Assembly: GCA_963920665.1 (NCBI GenBank)
Contig: OY987269.1
Span: 6,140,501-6,204,500, forward strand
Direction of reading: 5' to 3'
DNA: 64,000 bases
DNA from: Straminergon stramineum
Lineage: Eukaryota; Streptophyta; Bryopsida; Hypnales; Calliergonaceae
How positions within the stretch are numbered: the first letter of the stretch is position 1; each line of letters starts with the position of its first letter. A program made the position numbers and the translations under genes. This document shows positions 24,085-36,720 of this stretch, in pieces. The notes below the pieces were generated by a model. The model did no database searches and was not told where the DNA came from. It saw only the letters and a list, made by a program, of their open reading frames with translations.

Positions 24085-27000
24085 TCAAAGTGCATCTGCA
24101 AGAGCCTTGAAGAATATGACCACCTCATCTGAAGTTGGCAAAGAATATCGAGCGGTGGAGCGTTTCCGAGCAACAGCACAGGAGAAGTAAGTTTTTGTAT
24201 TCACGCCGATCATAGCATCCAATGCTTCTGCAAACTCTGGATCTGGTAAAGAGGAAGGAAACCCCTTTGTCTTCATCAAACTCCATCTGGTGAGCTTTCC
24301 CAACTTTCCATTTGACATGTTGCAATCCATTGATCTCCCTCGCAAGCGATCTCGGTTGAACTCCATCTTTTTGTACGAGTGGTCTCTCTGACTTTGTGGT
24401 TCTGGATCCAAAAATGTGAACACATCCTCATCCTGCAACACGCAAAAGCAGGTTCCATGACTTATCCTCGTCAAATATGGTAATGGACCAAAATTTCTGG
24501 GTTTCAAAATGATCATATTGACTGAGAAGTACCGGTATATGATTCAGACAGTGCCAGATCAGTGAAGAGCACTGCATGTGTGGTTCAAAAGTTAAATCCT
24601 CTCAACAGTGATAAAAAACACAAGATCTTGGTCCTTCAGGGTTCGAGTTAGGAATGCGATTGAGATCCAGGTTTCAATGCATTGAAGGTGGAGCTCATTA
24701 CCTTGCTGAGAAAGTGGCCTATGCAGAGAAGATAATCGATTTTGAAGGCCGGGCTTTTGCTCTTTGCAATTTCTAGTAAGTTCCGGCCCATTGTAGCACC
24801 CTGCATCAGTAATTGTTAATTCAATTGCATTAATACGAGCCAAGCGAATGACTGCGGATGCGCTGATTGCGACTGCCCCTAACCATTGTGTTCTAAAGCG
24901 AGGAAAACATAAACTCCATCACTTGCAAATACTACATATCTTAACAAGGCTAACGTCTGCATGCAGGACACTCCATTGCCAAGTATATATGTCAAATCCG
25001 CTTAATGCTTCCTGAACCCGCAGTAACTGAACGTGCCTTAGTAACACCGATTGGGCGGACTTCAACTGATTTGCTGCCTTGAATGATATCCACAGCTGCA
25101 TTGGAATAGGGTCCTGTCCACAAATGCTGGAGCATGTCTCGGGCTTGTAGTCTTCCAAACTCCACATCTGTATATTCTTTCAATTTCAGTGATCAATGAA
25201 CTTACAATACATGTCGATTTGATCCTCAACATCTACTTCTGAGTTTAGTCATGGAGAAGACTATCGTTATTTGTTGTCTAAGAGTTCCCCCAATTCCAAT
25301 TTCACTATAAACCTTGTTCGTACTTCTTGAGTCAACTTAGACATGGATGGTAGTATCACCTGCATATTTGTAGTTCCATACAAGGGCTGTCTCTCTCTCC
25401 TCCACAAACGTCTGTGGTACTCTGGCACAGAAATATTCGAAAACCAGCTGCTCAACAAAAACGGACACGGTTTCATTAGTGCTGGGTCGACCATATATCA
25501 TAGATTCCTTTTGAAAAAATTGGCTAAACCTTTAATCTCATACACCAAAAGCAATCAAACATCATAAAGGACTAAGAGAGATGCAAGCTCTGAGTCTGAA
25601 ATATGTCCAAACATTCCATCATCAAACCTACAATTTTCAGATACAAATACTTGGATATCATTCATGAAATGATTAAAAAAGTCAAAATATTAGAGCCAAG
25701 ACGAACTTCATAGAAAATCCTGTCAGGGTCTTTCCAAGAGGTACCTTAACACTGTCTGCCCAGTCCATGTCGAATGTTTGCTTGGTGGTGTTAACCCAAA
25801 TCCCGCTTGTATGTCGCAAGAACATTCCATTTTCAGCAGCAAGCCACAAGTTGTATCCCCCAAACGTCTGTAGAGAAGCGAAATCAGAGATACAGATAGA
25901 GATAGGTTGGAAAAAGGGGGGCAAAAACAAAAGCTCAGGGAAAAAAATTCACTGCCAGCATTACAACTTTATGGTGTCCATGCAAGAGCAAAGGAAAAAC
26001 CTCGTCCAGAGCTCGCTTTGTGCTGCCACTGAGTATAAGAATGGTTGTGTTCGGATCAGCACACAATTTTGCCAAAGACTCCTCCATGCCTGGGTGCAAA
26101 CCTAGATTCAGTTCTCTGATTTGATCAGCTCTTCGTCCCGGCGTAGCCACGGGCGCACTAATGACAACATTGTATCCCTGGTTCAACACAAGCAGAAACC
26201 ACATTTAACCCTTAGTGCCTGAACTAAAAATAGAGTATACTTTGAAGGTGTATGATTTGAGTAAATAAAATTTCAAAAACATTCTTAACGCCCAATATTG
26301 TAGACCACACTTTCATCTTTCCAATGATATATTTTAAGACCTTCGTGGAAGCTTCCTAAATCGACTCTAGATATGGAAACGGTGACTTTTGATCATGCAC
26401 ACTTGAGGACCGGGTTAACCGAATGTTCTTGTCCATATTATATACAAAATCCTACTACTCCACTCGACTCTAGTACCTATTAGTCATTCGAGGAATTTGA
26501 CCCTTCCCTATGATACACCAATTGCTTCACAAATTAATGCAATTATGCACTCTAACTACTCTAAAAGCGAAAATACTTTTGAAATAATGCGCATGAGGGT
26601 GGGATAGTGTTTTCTCAAATACATCCAAAAGATCATTTCAAGAGTCTGTTTTTAGGGACCACCAAACTTACCACAATAAGCAGCTTGGATTTACCCATCT
26701 GGAACTTTCTCACAATATCATCCACTGGCAAAGCTGGGGGAATTCGCAGAGTTCGGCGCTCATCTTCAATGGTGTCATTCAACTCCCTGACAGTCGTAAA
26801 AACACAATTAACTTGATAATTTCTAACATCTACTCAATTTCGGAACCACCTTCGAAAGCACCAAAAAAATTATCCGGCTGCCCCCCAAAACTGGAGGATT
26901 CTAAAACCGTTAGGGACCGTCTCCTGAATTGACTCCTGGTCCCAACGGCATCTCATCTATTCATACGCCCAGGTTACATGGACTATCTTGGCCACTAATA

Positions 27001-30000
27001 TTTGAAGGGTTGTCTACACTGTCTCACTTAAGCGGTCTACAACCTCCCACTTTGAAATTGCTTAAGAAATTCATGCATAGTGATGAAAATTTGATCTCAA
27101 CAGATTTAGCTCTCGTACCCGAGGTGATCTCTCCAGAGCTCAGTGCATTTGCAGCGCGCTGGGTTTTTAACTAACAAGGTCATTACATATCGATATTCAC
27201 CTCAAATAGGTGTTTGCCCAGGCATCAGCAGTGTGAGTAGTAACATGCTTATAGTTCAATTGATGCCGATCGTTCCGCTCAGTCTCCGTCATTTTCACAG
27301 CCTCCAAAATAGCAGTGTAAACTCCTCTCACGTTCCAGGGATTGACGAGTAATGCACCAGCTCCCAAAGACTGGGCTGCTCCAGCAAACTGCGGAAAATC
27401 ATTCCATGTCAATCTCTGAAACAATCAAACGTTATGGAGATCAGCAGGAACCCTCGCTCATTGACTGATATAATTTTCTGCCCATCTACCTCTCGATAAA
27501 TATCTTCCGCAAAAGGGCAGAATATCAGACCCAACTTAATTGCTCAGAAAATTGCATTTTTGCAACATGATGATCCATTCTAAGTTCATTGTGCAGGAGA
27601 AACTGGCTAACTCGAGCTTCTAGTAACGTAATTGATTATCTCCCAAGTGCCCAGTCAGCCCAAGGTGGCAGGCTTCTATATCTGTAGAACTTAGAAATGA
27701 ATCGTTAAGAATGCTTCGACGAAGGTAGAATTGTCACAATTAGAAGCAGAATCATGCACTATACTTTTAAAAAACATCATGATATATTCTGAAAGGCAGC
27801 TATTAGCTTCCAAAGTGGGTTTTCTATTTTTGGATTGGGCACCAAAGGTTACAGGACCTTCGGAATCTCTGAAACATTGAGGAGCACACGACCGACATTT
27901 GAGTACTTGCAACTCGGTTGTCTCTCCATATCAAGTACGATATGTAGTGCCCTTTAAAGATATTGTTTCAGACCTGCACTAACAATGATTGATGATAGTT
28001 TGGCACTTTGAAAATTTTCGAGAAAAGTACAAGTTTGTCAACTTACTTCACTTAATACCAAAACACCTTTCAAATTGCGCTGGTTCTGGCAGGCGACAAA
28101 CTCGTACGCGGTGAGATTCATCCCGTCACGCACTGATGTCATTAACCCCACATCTAAAAGTCCAAAGAAGACACAATAAGTTCCTCATGAAAGTGCGACA
28201 TCAGTAGATGTGGATGAATAACTTTAGAAAAATAGAAATTCGTAATAAGGTAGGAAAATTCAGAGAACTGATACAGAAACTAGTTTGAATCCATGGATGG
28301 GGTGATAATCCCCAAACTGCCCAGATGTAGTTGTGAAATAAGAATACTACTGACGTTGAAGATAGTGTCGTTCAACGACACGAAAGATGATGATTTGGGT
28401 CTATTGCAGATAAAGATCTCAATTACACTGTACGAAGTTAAATCTCATGTCCAACTCCGTGACAAGAAGAAAAATGACACACATACAAAAAGTAGCAGTT
28501 ATATTCAGTGTCTTCATCGCACAGAACAGGTTGATCATGAGATAGGTACTCATGAGCCATCAAACGGAATTATTAACAACCTCTGACGCCTAATGAACCA
28601 AAGTCCGGATGAAGGGAATTCTTAGAGGGAGCCAGATAATACAACATACCTGTGCTAGCGTATAAAGCACACAGTTCATCATGCTTTAAAAGTCGGTCCT
28701 GTGGAAACAAACGAAAACTCTCCATATTATCCAGACATTCCCGTACTCAAGCAGGAGATCCATCAAAGGGGAAACTTCCAATAAATCTGCAACTACGCCA
28801 ACTTTTGAGCCAACTACGGTTCACCCACTTGATCTGAGAGAAGGGAAGGACACAGAAGGACTAAAATCCAAAATAAGTGATAAATCCTCAAAAATTCTCA
28901 GACGACCATTACAAGATTTTGACTCAAAGGTTCAACAACAAGAAGCATGAGGGAGACGAATAGTAATCAATGAGTACCAGAATTCCTATTTTGTCCTACA
29001 CCTTCTGCTGGATGTTAATTCATTTCTACGTACCAATAGAGAAATAGGGGTCCAGCTGATCGTGCCATAGGCGCCATTGATTCGTCCAACAATCTCATGC
29101 ACCGTACTCGACAAGCGTTGATCTGCACAAATTAAGACTCATGTTCAGATAGCATGAAATTTTTTCATGTGTGAGCCCGCAATGGTTTGGAATGAGAGAT
29201 TGAGATTGAGGAACTTACATTCGACGCCAGACTCTTGTCGGGATGGTACTGCAATCTGCACAAGGATCACTTTCTCCCGCCACTCTGGGCATTTCTCCAG
29301 AAACATCTCATATGCCAGCAACTTTTGAGGAATTCCCTTAATCATGTCCAACCGGTCGACGCCAAGTAACACCTGAATAATGAACGAAAATAAAGTTAAA
29401 AGTGGCCAGTAAGATTTTAAGGTAAATAGCAAGAGATGTAATATTGGAATTTCCCTTTAACAGAATACTATAAAACTAAAGGAGAAACAGAGCACCACGA
29501 GAATTCCCAGGTTAGGTATATAATTGCATCTTATCTAAGACTAACCCTTCAGTGCCCAATTGATCAAAAGTTACCGCTATTACCGGTATGTCTATAAGAG
29601 TTAAAATGAATCATTTAGGAAGTTTCACAGTAAGAAAGTATACCATATCCATAGAAAGAAGAAACCTTACCATACGTTTTGAACATTATTGACACGTTTC
29701 AAGGAAAGTTATTGGACTCGACTATTGAGTAATGCGTACTTTCTACTTAGCTTGGGCACTTAGAGGCTAATGTTCTCAATGGACATCAATTCCATAAAAT
29801 TATACATCAAGGTATGTCAGCGACCAGAACCAACATCAGGAAACACTCGGTTCCGCGAAAAGTGGAAAACCTTTTTGCCAGAAAATTGCTTCCGATGTAT
29901 TAACAAGTGATTCTTGACTGGCTGTGTCTCCAGAGTTTCGATAAATCTCCCCGCGTCGATACCCACTGGAAACTGATCCAACGAATCAAGTTACTCTCAT

Positions 30001-33000
30001 GAATATGCAATGCAGGAATCAAACAAGACGGCATTGCTAAGAACAACTAAGCATCAATTACAACCAAGATATCGCTCATGATTCAAGAAAAGTCAATGAT
30101 CAAAGAAACTTACAGCTGAAACGCGTGTAACCCTTCCATCATTCTCCACACCCTCGGGTGTGCCTTCCAGGCCAAGTATCCTAATGCATGAACTCTCAAA
30201 ATGTCGAGCGTAATCATATGTATGGAAACTGCATAATAGCAGGCATGCGGAAGTCATGAATGTGATATCTAGCCAAAAATTAAAGGACCCGTCGGTGATA
30301 AATAAATGGACTAGATATATGCGACCACGGTAGAAGAGGAATTAGATCATGAAAAATGCCCTGAAAGAGCAGCTAGACCATTACAATAGTTTAATTAGTC
30401 CCTCTGTTTCGATCATACTCTAGTCGCCATATCTATTCATAGTAATGAAAAAGAGAACAACAAATCACATGCTTAACCCTTAAATGCTCAACATTTCCGT
30501 GGGCGACGCATGATGAATGTTTTGACAAGTGACCTTCATCCAATTTCTATTCCTTAATTGCGGAAGCTTTGGAGGAGTTAAAAATATTACCATGATTTTT
30601 TTAAGTGACCTTACTATCTTTTGGGCATTAGGGTTTTAAAAGAGAATCCAGAAAAAACATACCCGATGAGATCGGCTTTGAGCAGAGCCTCCAGAATCTC
30701 AGATCGCCGAGACAGAGTTCGGTAGATCTCCGAAGAGGGAAATGGAGTGTGTAGAAAGAAACCCACTTTCATGTGTAAATTTATCTCTTTCAAGTACTTC
30801 GGTAGGCACATCAGATGGTAGTCATGACACCAAATAACGTCCCCTTTCTGAAGTAGTGGCAATGACGATACATGATGAGTGAGCAACTCTTGCAAAAGAA
30901 CAGAAAGGTAGAGGATACTAAAACCTTTATGGACCTGATCCCGGTTCCTATACTGACCCCTGCAACTCACCTATAATTCATAAAATTGTCTGGCCTTCAA
31001 ATAGCAAGTTAGGATTAAGAGTCTTGGCTAAATGTCTATGGCTGCTGAGCGCTGATATTTGAAAAGAAATGAGGTTGTCTTCTGTCACTTACAGCGTTCT
31101 ACAACCTCCCACTTTCAAATCGCACAAGAAATTCATTCAAAGTGATGATTTTAATATCCCAACAGATTTGGCTACTGTGCCCAAATGAGTCTCCACAGCT
31201 CTTTAGTATTCTCGTAAGAACACTCTCCAACATTAGTCAAAATGCATATAGTGACGAAAATAGTATCCTCGACATTATAGCGATAACTTAATACAATGTC
31301 TGTATATACTACATTCATCAAAGATATAATAATTTTCAATAATTAACTCTCTGAATAAAGAACTCTAATATGTAAATAATTATCCCAAATTACAAGAGCA
31401 TTACCTGATAAATAGTCATCACGACGTCAGCAAATGCCTTGTTCGCTTTCTCATACGCTTCAAACTGCGCATCGAAGCTTCTTGTTTCATCAAGCGTGAC
31501 TGAGTTCGGGAGACTGAGGTAGTGAAAGAGTGGCCACAGAATCGTATTGCAAAAGCCATTGTAGTACAAGTCCAGGGTGCGAATGTCCAAAAACACGGGT
31601 ATACATCCCTGAAATCAAAGGATGCCAGGTAGTAAGTTAATTCCTAACGATTCGTCGCATCAACCGTATTGTGAAACATACAATAATTCAGATAAGACCA
31701 CATCACTATCACCAGAATCAGCGATGAACATTACATTTGTTCATAAAATACTAAAACAAAAATTGAACAAAAGAACGTATGCATATGACCTAAGAAAAAA
31801 TGCATGAGAGCTGCAGATCATCAAAACATTTTAGCTAAAGTGGTCGAGAATAATTCTCTTCAAGATTTCTGAAAAACAGAGTACACGAAAACTCACCAAC
31901 GGTGCCAGTGCTTCTCTCAATGATTGTTGCCCATCCTCATCATTCACAGAGATGCCCGCCCATCCAACCCACTTAGTAAACGCCTTCGATTTAGCACCTG
32001 AAACACACCATTCCACTTGTTTCCATCAATCTCATATCCACCAACCAGGTTAAGCCCAAAACTGAGAACTCAATATTCATGACCAATTCGATTGATCGTA
32101 TTTTTAAAATAATAGACTTCAGATAGGGCCAAATGCTACTCCTAAATCACTAGGATCAGTGAAGAACATCGCGTACTTTGACCAAAAATCACATAAAATC
32201 AGCTCCCCAAAATCCCCTTGTGACACACACAGAACTAATGTTACTAGGTTGCAAGCCGTCGACCACCCCAAAGTTTCAATAGACCGTCGGATTGGTGACA
32301 GTTGTATGAACGAAGGGAACGGACCATGCAGTACTACTCCAACCAATATTATTAGACTATTCTATTTTCTACAAATTCTATATTTTTATTCTATTTCCAA
32401 ACTTTGGTTACTAACCATAACAAATTCTAATCACAAAGTCTGCATAGCCAAATACAGAAATCTTAAACGAGAAAATGTCCCCCCAACTTGAGGAAGAAGT
32501 GTCGGTGCGAGGATCAACCCGGAAATCCAAATTCTATTAGGAATAAGGCCACCGCAGATCCATAGTAATTAACCACTATCCATTGCAGACTGCAGAGGTA
32601 AAGCATGAGCGAAACGTGAACGTGACAGAAACCCGCAAACCTCAAAGAGCGTCGAAATTCACGAGTATAATAAATTAGACACCAGGACAAGAATCGGGAA
32701 AACAATACAAAACAGGGCTAAACTAAAAGTAAGTGACTCGTACCAAATTCTAATTGCAAAGTTCTGCACAACAAAATGCGTGCACTCTCAATCAGAAAGC
32801 TCTAAGTTGAAACTGAGAGGATGACCACGAATCAGGAAAATGTTACAAAACAGGGTTGAACTAAAAATCAAGTGTTTCATACTAAATTCTATTTTGCAAA
32901 GTCCTGGACAACAAATCGAGGGCGCGCTCTATCGGGAAGCTCTAAGCGACAAGAGAATGATCACCTGCAATTTGAAACCAGGATTGTTTGTACAAGAATT

Positions 33001-33271
33001 CACTTCCAAAATGCCAACTCCACATTACTTAACTAAAAATTAAACCTCGGAGACGGAGAGAAAGAGAATGCCAGAAAAAAAACAGAGAAACAGAAACAAA
33101 TTAAAGCCACAAACCTCGTAGAGCGCTAACAAGTCCCCCACCATCCCTTTCCTCCAATCTCCACTGCCGGAGTCCAATTCTTTCGGCTTTCAAAGGAAGA
33201 CGATTAGCCACGACGACCAATCTCTCGGCGTCCCTGGCGCTAATGTCGCTTTCCATCATACCAGGCGCCAT
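24085..33271 (-). CDS. TPS1: Class I trehalose-6-phosphate synthase (TPS1-type)
   Basis: Eighteen exons join in frame: 33115-33271, 31897-31997, 31405-31608, 30663-30847, 30114-30228, 29871-29972, 29219-29372, 29034-29122, 28650-28698, 28047-28153, 27201-27388, 26672-26786, 26001-26177, 25745-25867, 25360-25447, 25037-25167, 24702-24800 and 24085-24432. They give 843 residues. The enzyme makes trehalose-6-phosphate, a sugar signal, from UDP-glucose and glucose-6-phosphate. The GT20 domain spans about 17-480: VVVANRLP, WCHDYHLM near 160, HTPFPSSEI near 188, VDRLDMIKGI with Arg near 295 and Lys near 300, and VRDGMNL near 394. The phosphatase-like domain from about 510 has GYNVVISAPV where active phosphatases have DxDGT, so it should be inactive, as in other TPS1 proteins. 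Only about 16 residues precede the GT20 domain; the longer autoinhibitory extension of Arabidopsis TPS1 is absent. One intron appears to be GC-AG. Confidence 0.93.
26996..27150 (+). repeat. Dispersed repeat copy 1 in a TPS1 intron
   Basis: This stretch matches 31055-31206 in the same orientation, with shared blocks TCTACAACCTCCCACTTT, AAATTCATTCAAAGTGATGA (variant here) and CAACAGATTTGGCT (variant here). It lies in the intron between exons 11 and 12, close to the exon 11 donor. It may be a small mobile-element relic. Confidence 0.65.
29545..29766. mobile_element. MITE-like element in TPS1 intron, flanked by CTAA duplication
   Basis: The left end CCCTTCAGTGCCCAATTG and the reverse complement of the right end, CCTCTAAGTGCCCAAGCT, match at 12 of the first 15 positions. 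CTAA stands directly outside both ends (29541-29544 and 29767-29770) in the same orientation, which makes it a target duplication and not part of the inverted repeat. The body is 222 bp with no coding capacity. The ends resemble those of the larger elements at 42360 and 55556. It lies in the intron between exons 6 and 7. Confidence 0.6.
30477..30633. mobile_element. Short MITE-like element in TPS1 intron
   Basis: The left end CCCTTAAATGCTCAACA follows TTAA (30473-30476). The right end reads CTTTTGGGCATTAGGG, whose complement CCCTAATGCCCAAAAG resembles the left end and the family ends seen at 42360. The right flank is TTTTAA, so that junction is not a clean TTAA. The body is 157 bp. It lies just inside the donor side of TPS1 exon 4. 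Confidence 0.45.
31055..31206 (+). repeat. Dispersed repeat copy 2 in a TPS1 intron
   Basis: Partner of 26996-27150. Aligned blocks include GATATTTGAA, CTACAACCTCCCACTTT and AACAGATTTGGCT. It lies in the intron between exons 3 and 4. Confidence 0.65.
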
Positions 33272-33840
33272 GAATCATGCAGTGTCACCTTCACAACACA
33301 CAGACGCAGAACGACAATTCTCCTATACTAACTCAAGAATTCACGGACCTCGGCACCTCCAAAGCTTCTGTGATTTCAAAGAAACTCGCCAATTACGCAA
33401 TGCTGCGGTAGACTAATCGGGCGCAGCATCTGGGTTAGATCTAATTTTATTTTTTCAAACTAAATTATATAGCGACAAATGATCTTCATGTGATCGAGCT
33501 GAAAGAAGGAGAAAGAAGGGGAAGGCGAACAATTCGCGGTGAAAAGAAAAGGGCAAAGCCACGAAGCTGCTGGCATTGCTTTTGCCGCCCAAGAATTGAA
33601 TGCAAGTCGGACGCATTCGGGAGAAACACAGATTGGGATGCAAACGTCGACGAATTTATAAGGAGGAGTTCTGATGCATACTTTTTTCAAGGCTCGAGGT
33701 CGAGAAGCTGCGGAGGAGAGGGACGTGACTGCCGCGGGCGACTGCAGACCACCGTCTGCGGCCGGCTACGGCTGGTATTGCTGGTTACGCCTTTGTATAG
33801 TTCAAGGCATTCAATGGTCCTTTTCAATGGAAATTTTGGT
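33272..33840. other. TPS1 upstream region, with a short GC-rich patch
   Basis: This separates TPS1 from the satellite array. It should hold the TPS1 5' UTR and core promoter. A GC-rich patch lies near 33705-33775. Open frames here have no recognisable domain. Confidence 0.35.
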
Positions 33841-36720
33841 TGAGTTTAGAGAATTCAACTCGTATGAACACAGCCATATTTAGGAGCCTTGAGTTGGAAA
33901 TTTTGGTTGAGAGTTTAAAAAACTCGACTCATGTGAATGTGGGCATAATTGAGTTGAGTTTCTATAAGCCATTGTTAAATTTTAAAATTCAAATAGATGC
34001 AAGAATGAGGCATGACAACCCTTGAGAGTGAACGTATGCATATTAATTGAGTTGGAGCCTTAGATGACTGGTTAGGAACTCACCTTGTGTGAATGTGGGC
34101 ATAAATGAGTTGAGTTTTGAACAAGTTGTTATAAAATTCTAAAATTCAAACGGATGCAAGAATGTGGCCTAATAACCCTTGAGAGTGAATATACACATAT
34201 TAATTGAGTTGGAGCATTGGATGATTGGTTAGGAACCCACCTCGTGTGAATGTGGGTATAAACAAGTTGAGTTTTGAACAAGCCGTTATTGAATTTTAAA
34301 ATTCAAATGGTTGCAAGAATGTAGCGTAATAACCCTGAGAGTGACCATACTCATACTAATTGAGTTGGATGATTGGTTAGGAACTCACCTTGTATGAATG
34401 CGGGTACAATTGAGTTGAGCTTCTACAAGCCGTTGTTGAATTTTTAAAATTCAAATGGATACAAGAATGCGGCGCAATAACCCTTGAGAGTGAATGTACA
34501 TGCATTTATTGAGTTAGAGCATTAGGTGAGTTTAGGAATTCACCCTATATGAATGTAGGTATAATTGAGTTGAGTTTCTATAAGCCATTGTTGAATTAAT
34601 TTTAAAATTCAAACAGATGCAAGAATGAGGCATGACAACCCTTGAGAGTGAATGTATGCATACTAATTGAGTTAGAGCTTTGGGTGTTTGGTTAGGAAAT
34701 TACCTTGTGTAAATGTGAGCATAAATGAGTTGAGTTTTGAACAAGCCGTTATTGAATTTTAAAATTCAAATCGATGCAAGAATGTGGTGTAATAATCCTT
34801 GAGAGTAAATGTACACATATTGATTGAATTGGAGAATGGTGTGACTAGTTAGGAATTCACCTTGTGTGAATGCAGTTACAATTGAGTTGAGCTTCTACAA
34901 GCCGTTGTTGAATTTTTTTTAATTCAAATGGATACAAGAATGTAGCGCAATAACCTTTGAGAGTGAACGTACATGCATTAATTGAGTTAGAGCGTTAGGT
35001 GAGTTTAGGAATTCCCCTTGTGAGAATGCATGTATAATTGAATTGAATTTCTATAAGCCATTACTGAATTTTAAAATTCAGATAGAGACAAGAATAAGGC
35101 TTAATAACCCTTGAGAGTAAACATATGAATATTAATTGAATTAGAGCCTTGGATAACTAGTTGGGAACTCACCTCATGTGAATGTGGGTATAAACGAGTT
35201 GAGTTTTGAATAAGTTGTTATTGAATTTTAAAATTCAAACGGATGCAAGAATGTGGCCTAATAACCCTTGAAAGTGAGCGTACACATATTGATTGAGTTG
35301 GAGTGTGGGGTGATTGGTTAGGAACTCATCTTGTGTGAATGTGGGTACAATTGAGTTGGAGCATGGGATGACTGGTTAGGAACTCACCTTGTGTGAATGT
35401 AGGCACAATTGAATTGAGTTTCTACAAGATGTTCTTGAATTTTTTTAATTCAAACGGATGCAAGAATGAGGCATAATAACCATTGAGAGTGAGCACACAT
35501 GCATCTATTAAATTAGAGCATTAGGTGAGTTTAGGAATTCACCTTGTCTAAATGCATCTGTAATTGAGTTGAGTTTCTATAAGCAATTGTTAAAATTTTA
35601 AAATTCAAATGGATACAAGAATGTGGCTTAATAACCCTTGAGAGTGAACGTACACATATTAATTGAGGTGGAGCCTTGGGTAATTGGTTGGAAACTCACC
35701 TTGTGTGAATGTGGGCATAAATGATTTGAGTTTCTATAAGCCATTGTTGAATTTTTTAAATTCAAATGGATGCAAGAATGAGGCATGACAACCCTTGAGA
35801 GTGAACTTGTGCATATTAATTGAGTTGGAGCCTTGGGTGACTAGTTAGGAACTCACCTCGTGTGAATGTGGGCATAAATGAATTGAGTTTTTAACAAGCT
35901 GTTATTGAATTTTAAAATTCAAACAGATGCAAGAATGTGACCTAATAACCCTTGAAAGTGGATGTATGCATATGGATTAAGTTAGAGCTTTGGGTGATTG
36001 GTTAGGAACTCATCTTGTGTAAATGTGGGCATAAATGAGTTGAGTTTTGAACAAGTCATTATTGAATTTTAAAATTCAAATAGATGCAAGAATGTGGCCT
36101 AATAACCCTTAAGAGTGAATGTACATGCAATTATTGAGTTAGAGTGTTAGGTGAGTTTAGGAATTCACCTTGTGAGAATGCATGTATAAGAGAGTTGAGT
36201 TTTCTACAAGCCATTGTTGAATTTTAAAATTCAAATGGATGCAAGAATGTGGCGTAATAACCCTTGAGAGTAAGTGTACAGATATGAATTGAGTTGGAGC
36301 CTTGGGTGATTGGTTTGGAACTCACCTTGTTTGAATGCGGGTACAATTGAGTTGAGCTTCTACAAGTTGTTGTTGAATTTTAAAATTCAAATGGATACAA
36401 GAATGTAGTGCAATAACCCTTGAGAGTGAATGTTCATGTATTACTTGAGTAGAGCATTCAGTGAGTTTAGGAACTTACCTTGTGTGAATGCAAGTATAAT
36501 TGAGTTGAGCTTCTACAAGCCATTGTTGAATTTTAAAATTCAAATGGATACAAGAATGCAATGCAACATCGCAATAACCCTTGAGAGTGAACACAATTGA
36601 AGTGCTAGGTGAATTTAGGAAACTTACCTTGTATAAATGCAAAAATAAGTGAGTTGAGTTATCTACAAGCCGTTGTTGAATTTTGAAATTCAAATTTCTA
36701 AAAAAATGAGGTGTAACAGC
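33841..36720. repeat. Satellite array, about 18 monomers of about 157 bp with an internal palindrome
   Basis: The anchor text AACCCTTGAGAGTGA recurs about every 157 bp, near 34018, 34175, 34331, 34479, 34639, 34796, 34954, 35109, 35265, 35478, 35631, 35791, 35948, 36106, 36259, 36416 and 36579. Each monomer also has a TGAGTTGAG stretch followed by TTTTGAACAAG or TTCTACAAG, and an AT palindrome. The palindrome is perfect, TTGAATTTTAAAATTCAA, in at least seven copies. The one long interval (35265 to 35478, about 213 bp) holds a partial duplicated unit. Monomers are clearly diverged. No coding function. Confidence 0.93.

Noticed and set aside
26209..26414. Possible TTAA-flanked element in a TPS1 intron (TTAA at 26205 and 26415)
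   Set aside because: The left end CCCTTAGTGCC resembles the family, but the right end (complement CCCGGTCCTC) does not pair convincingly.
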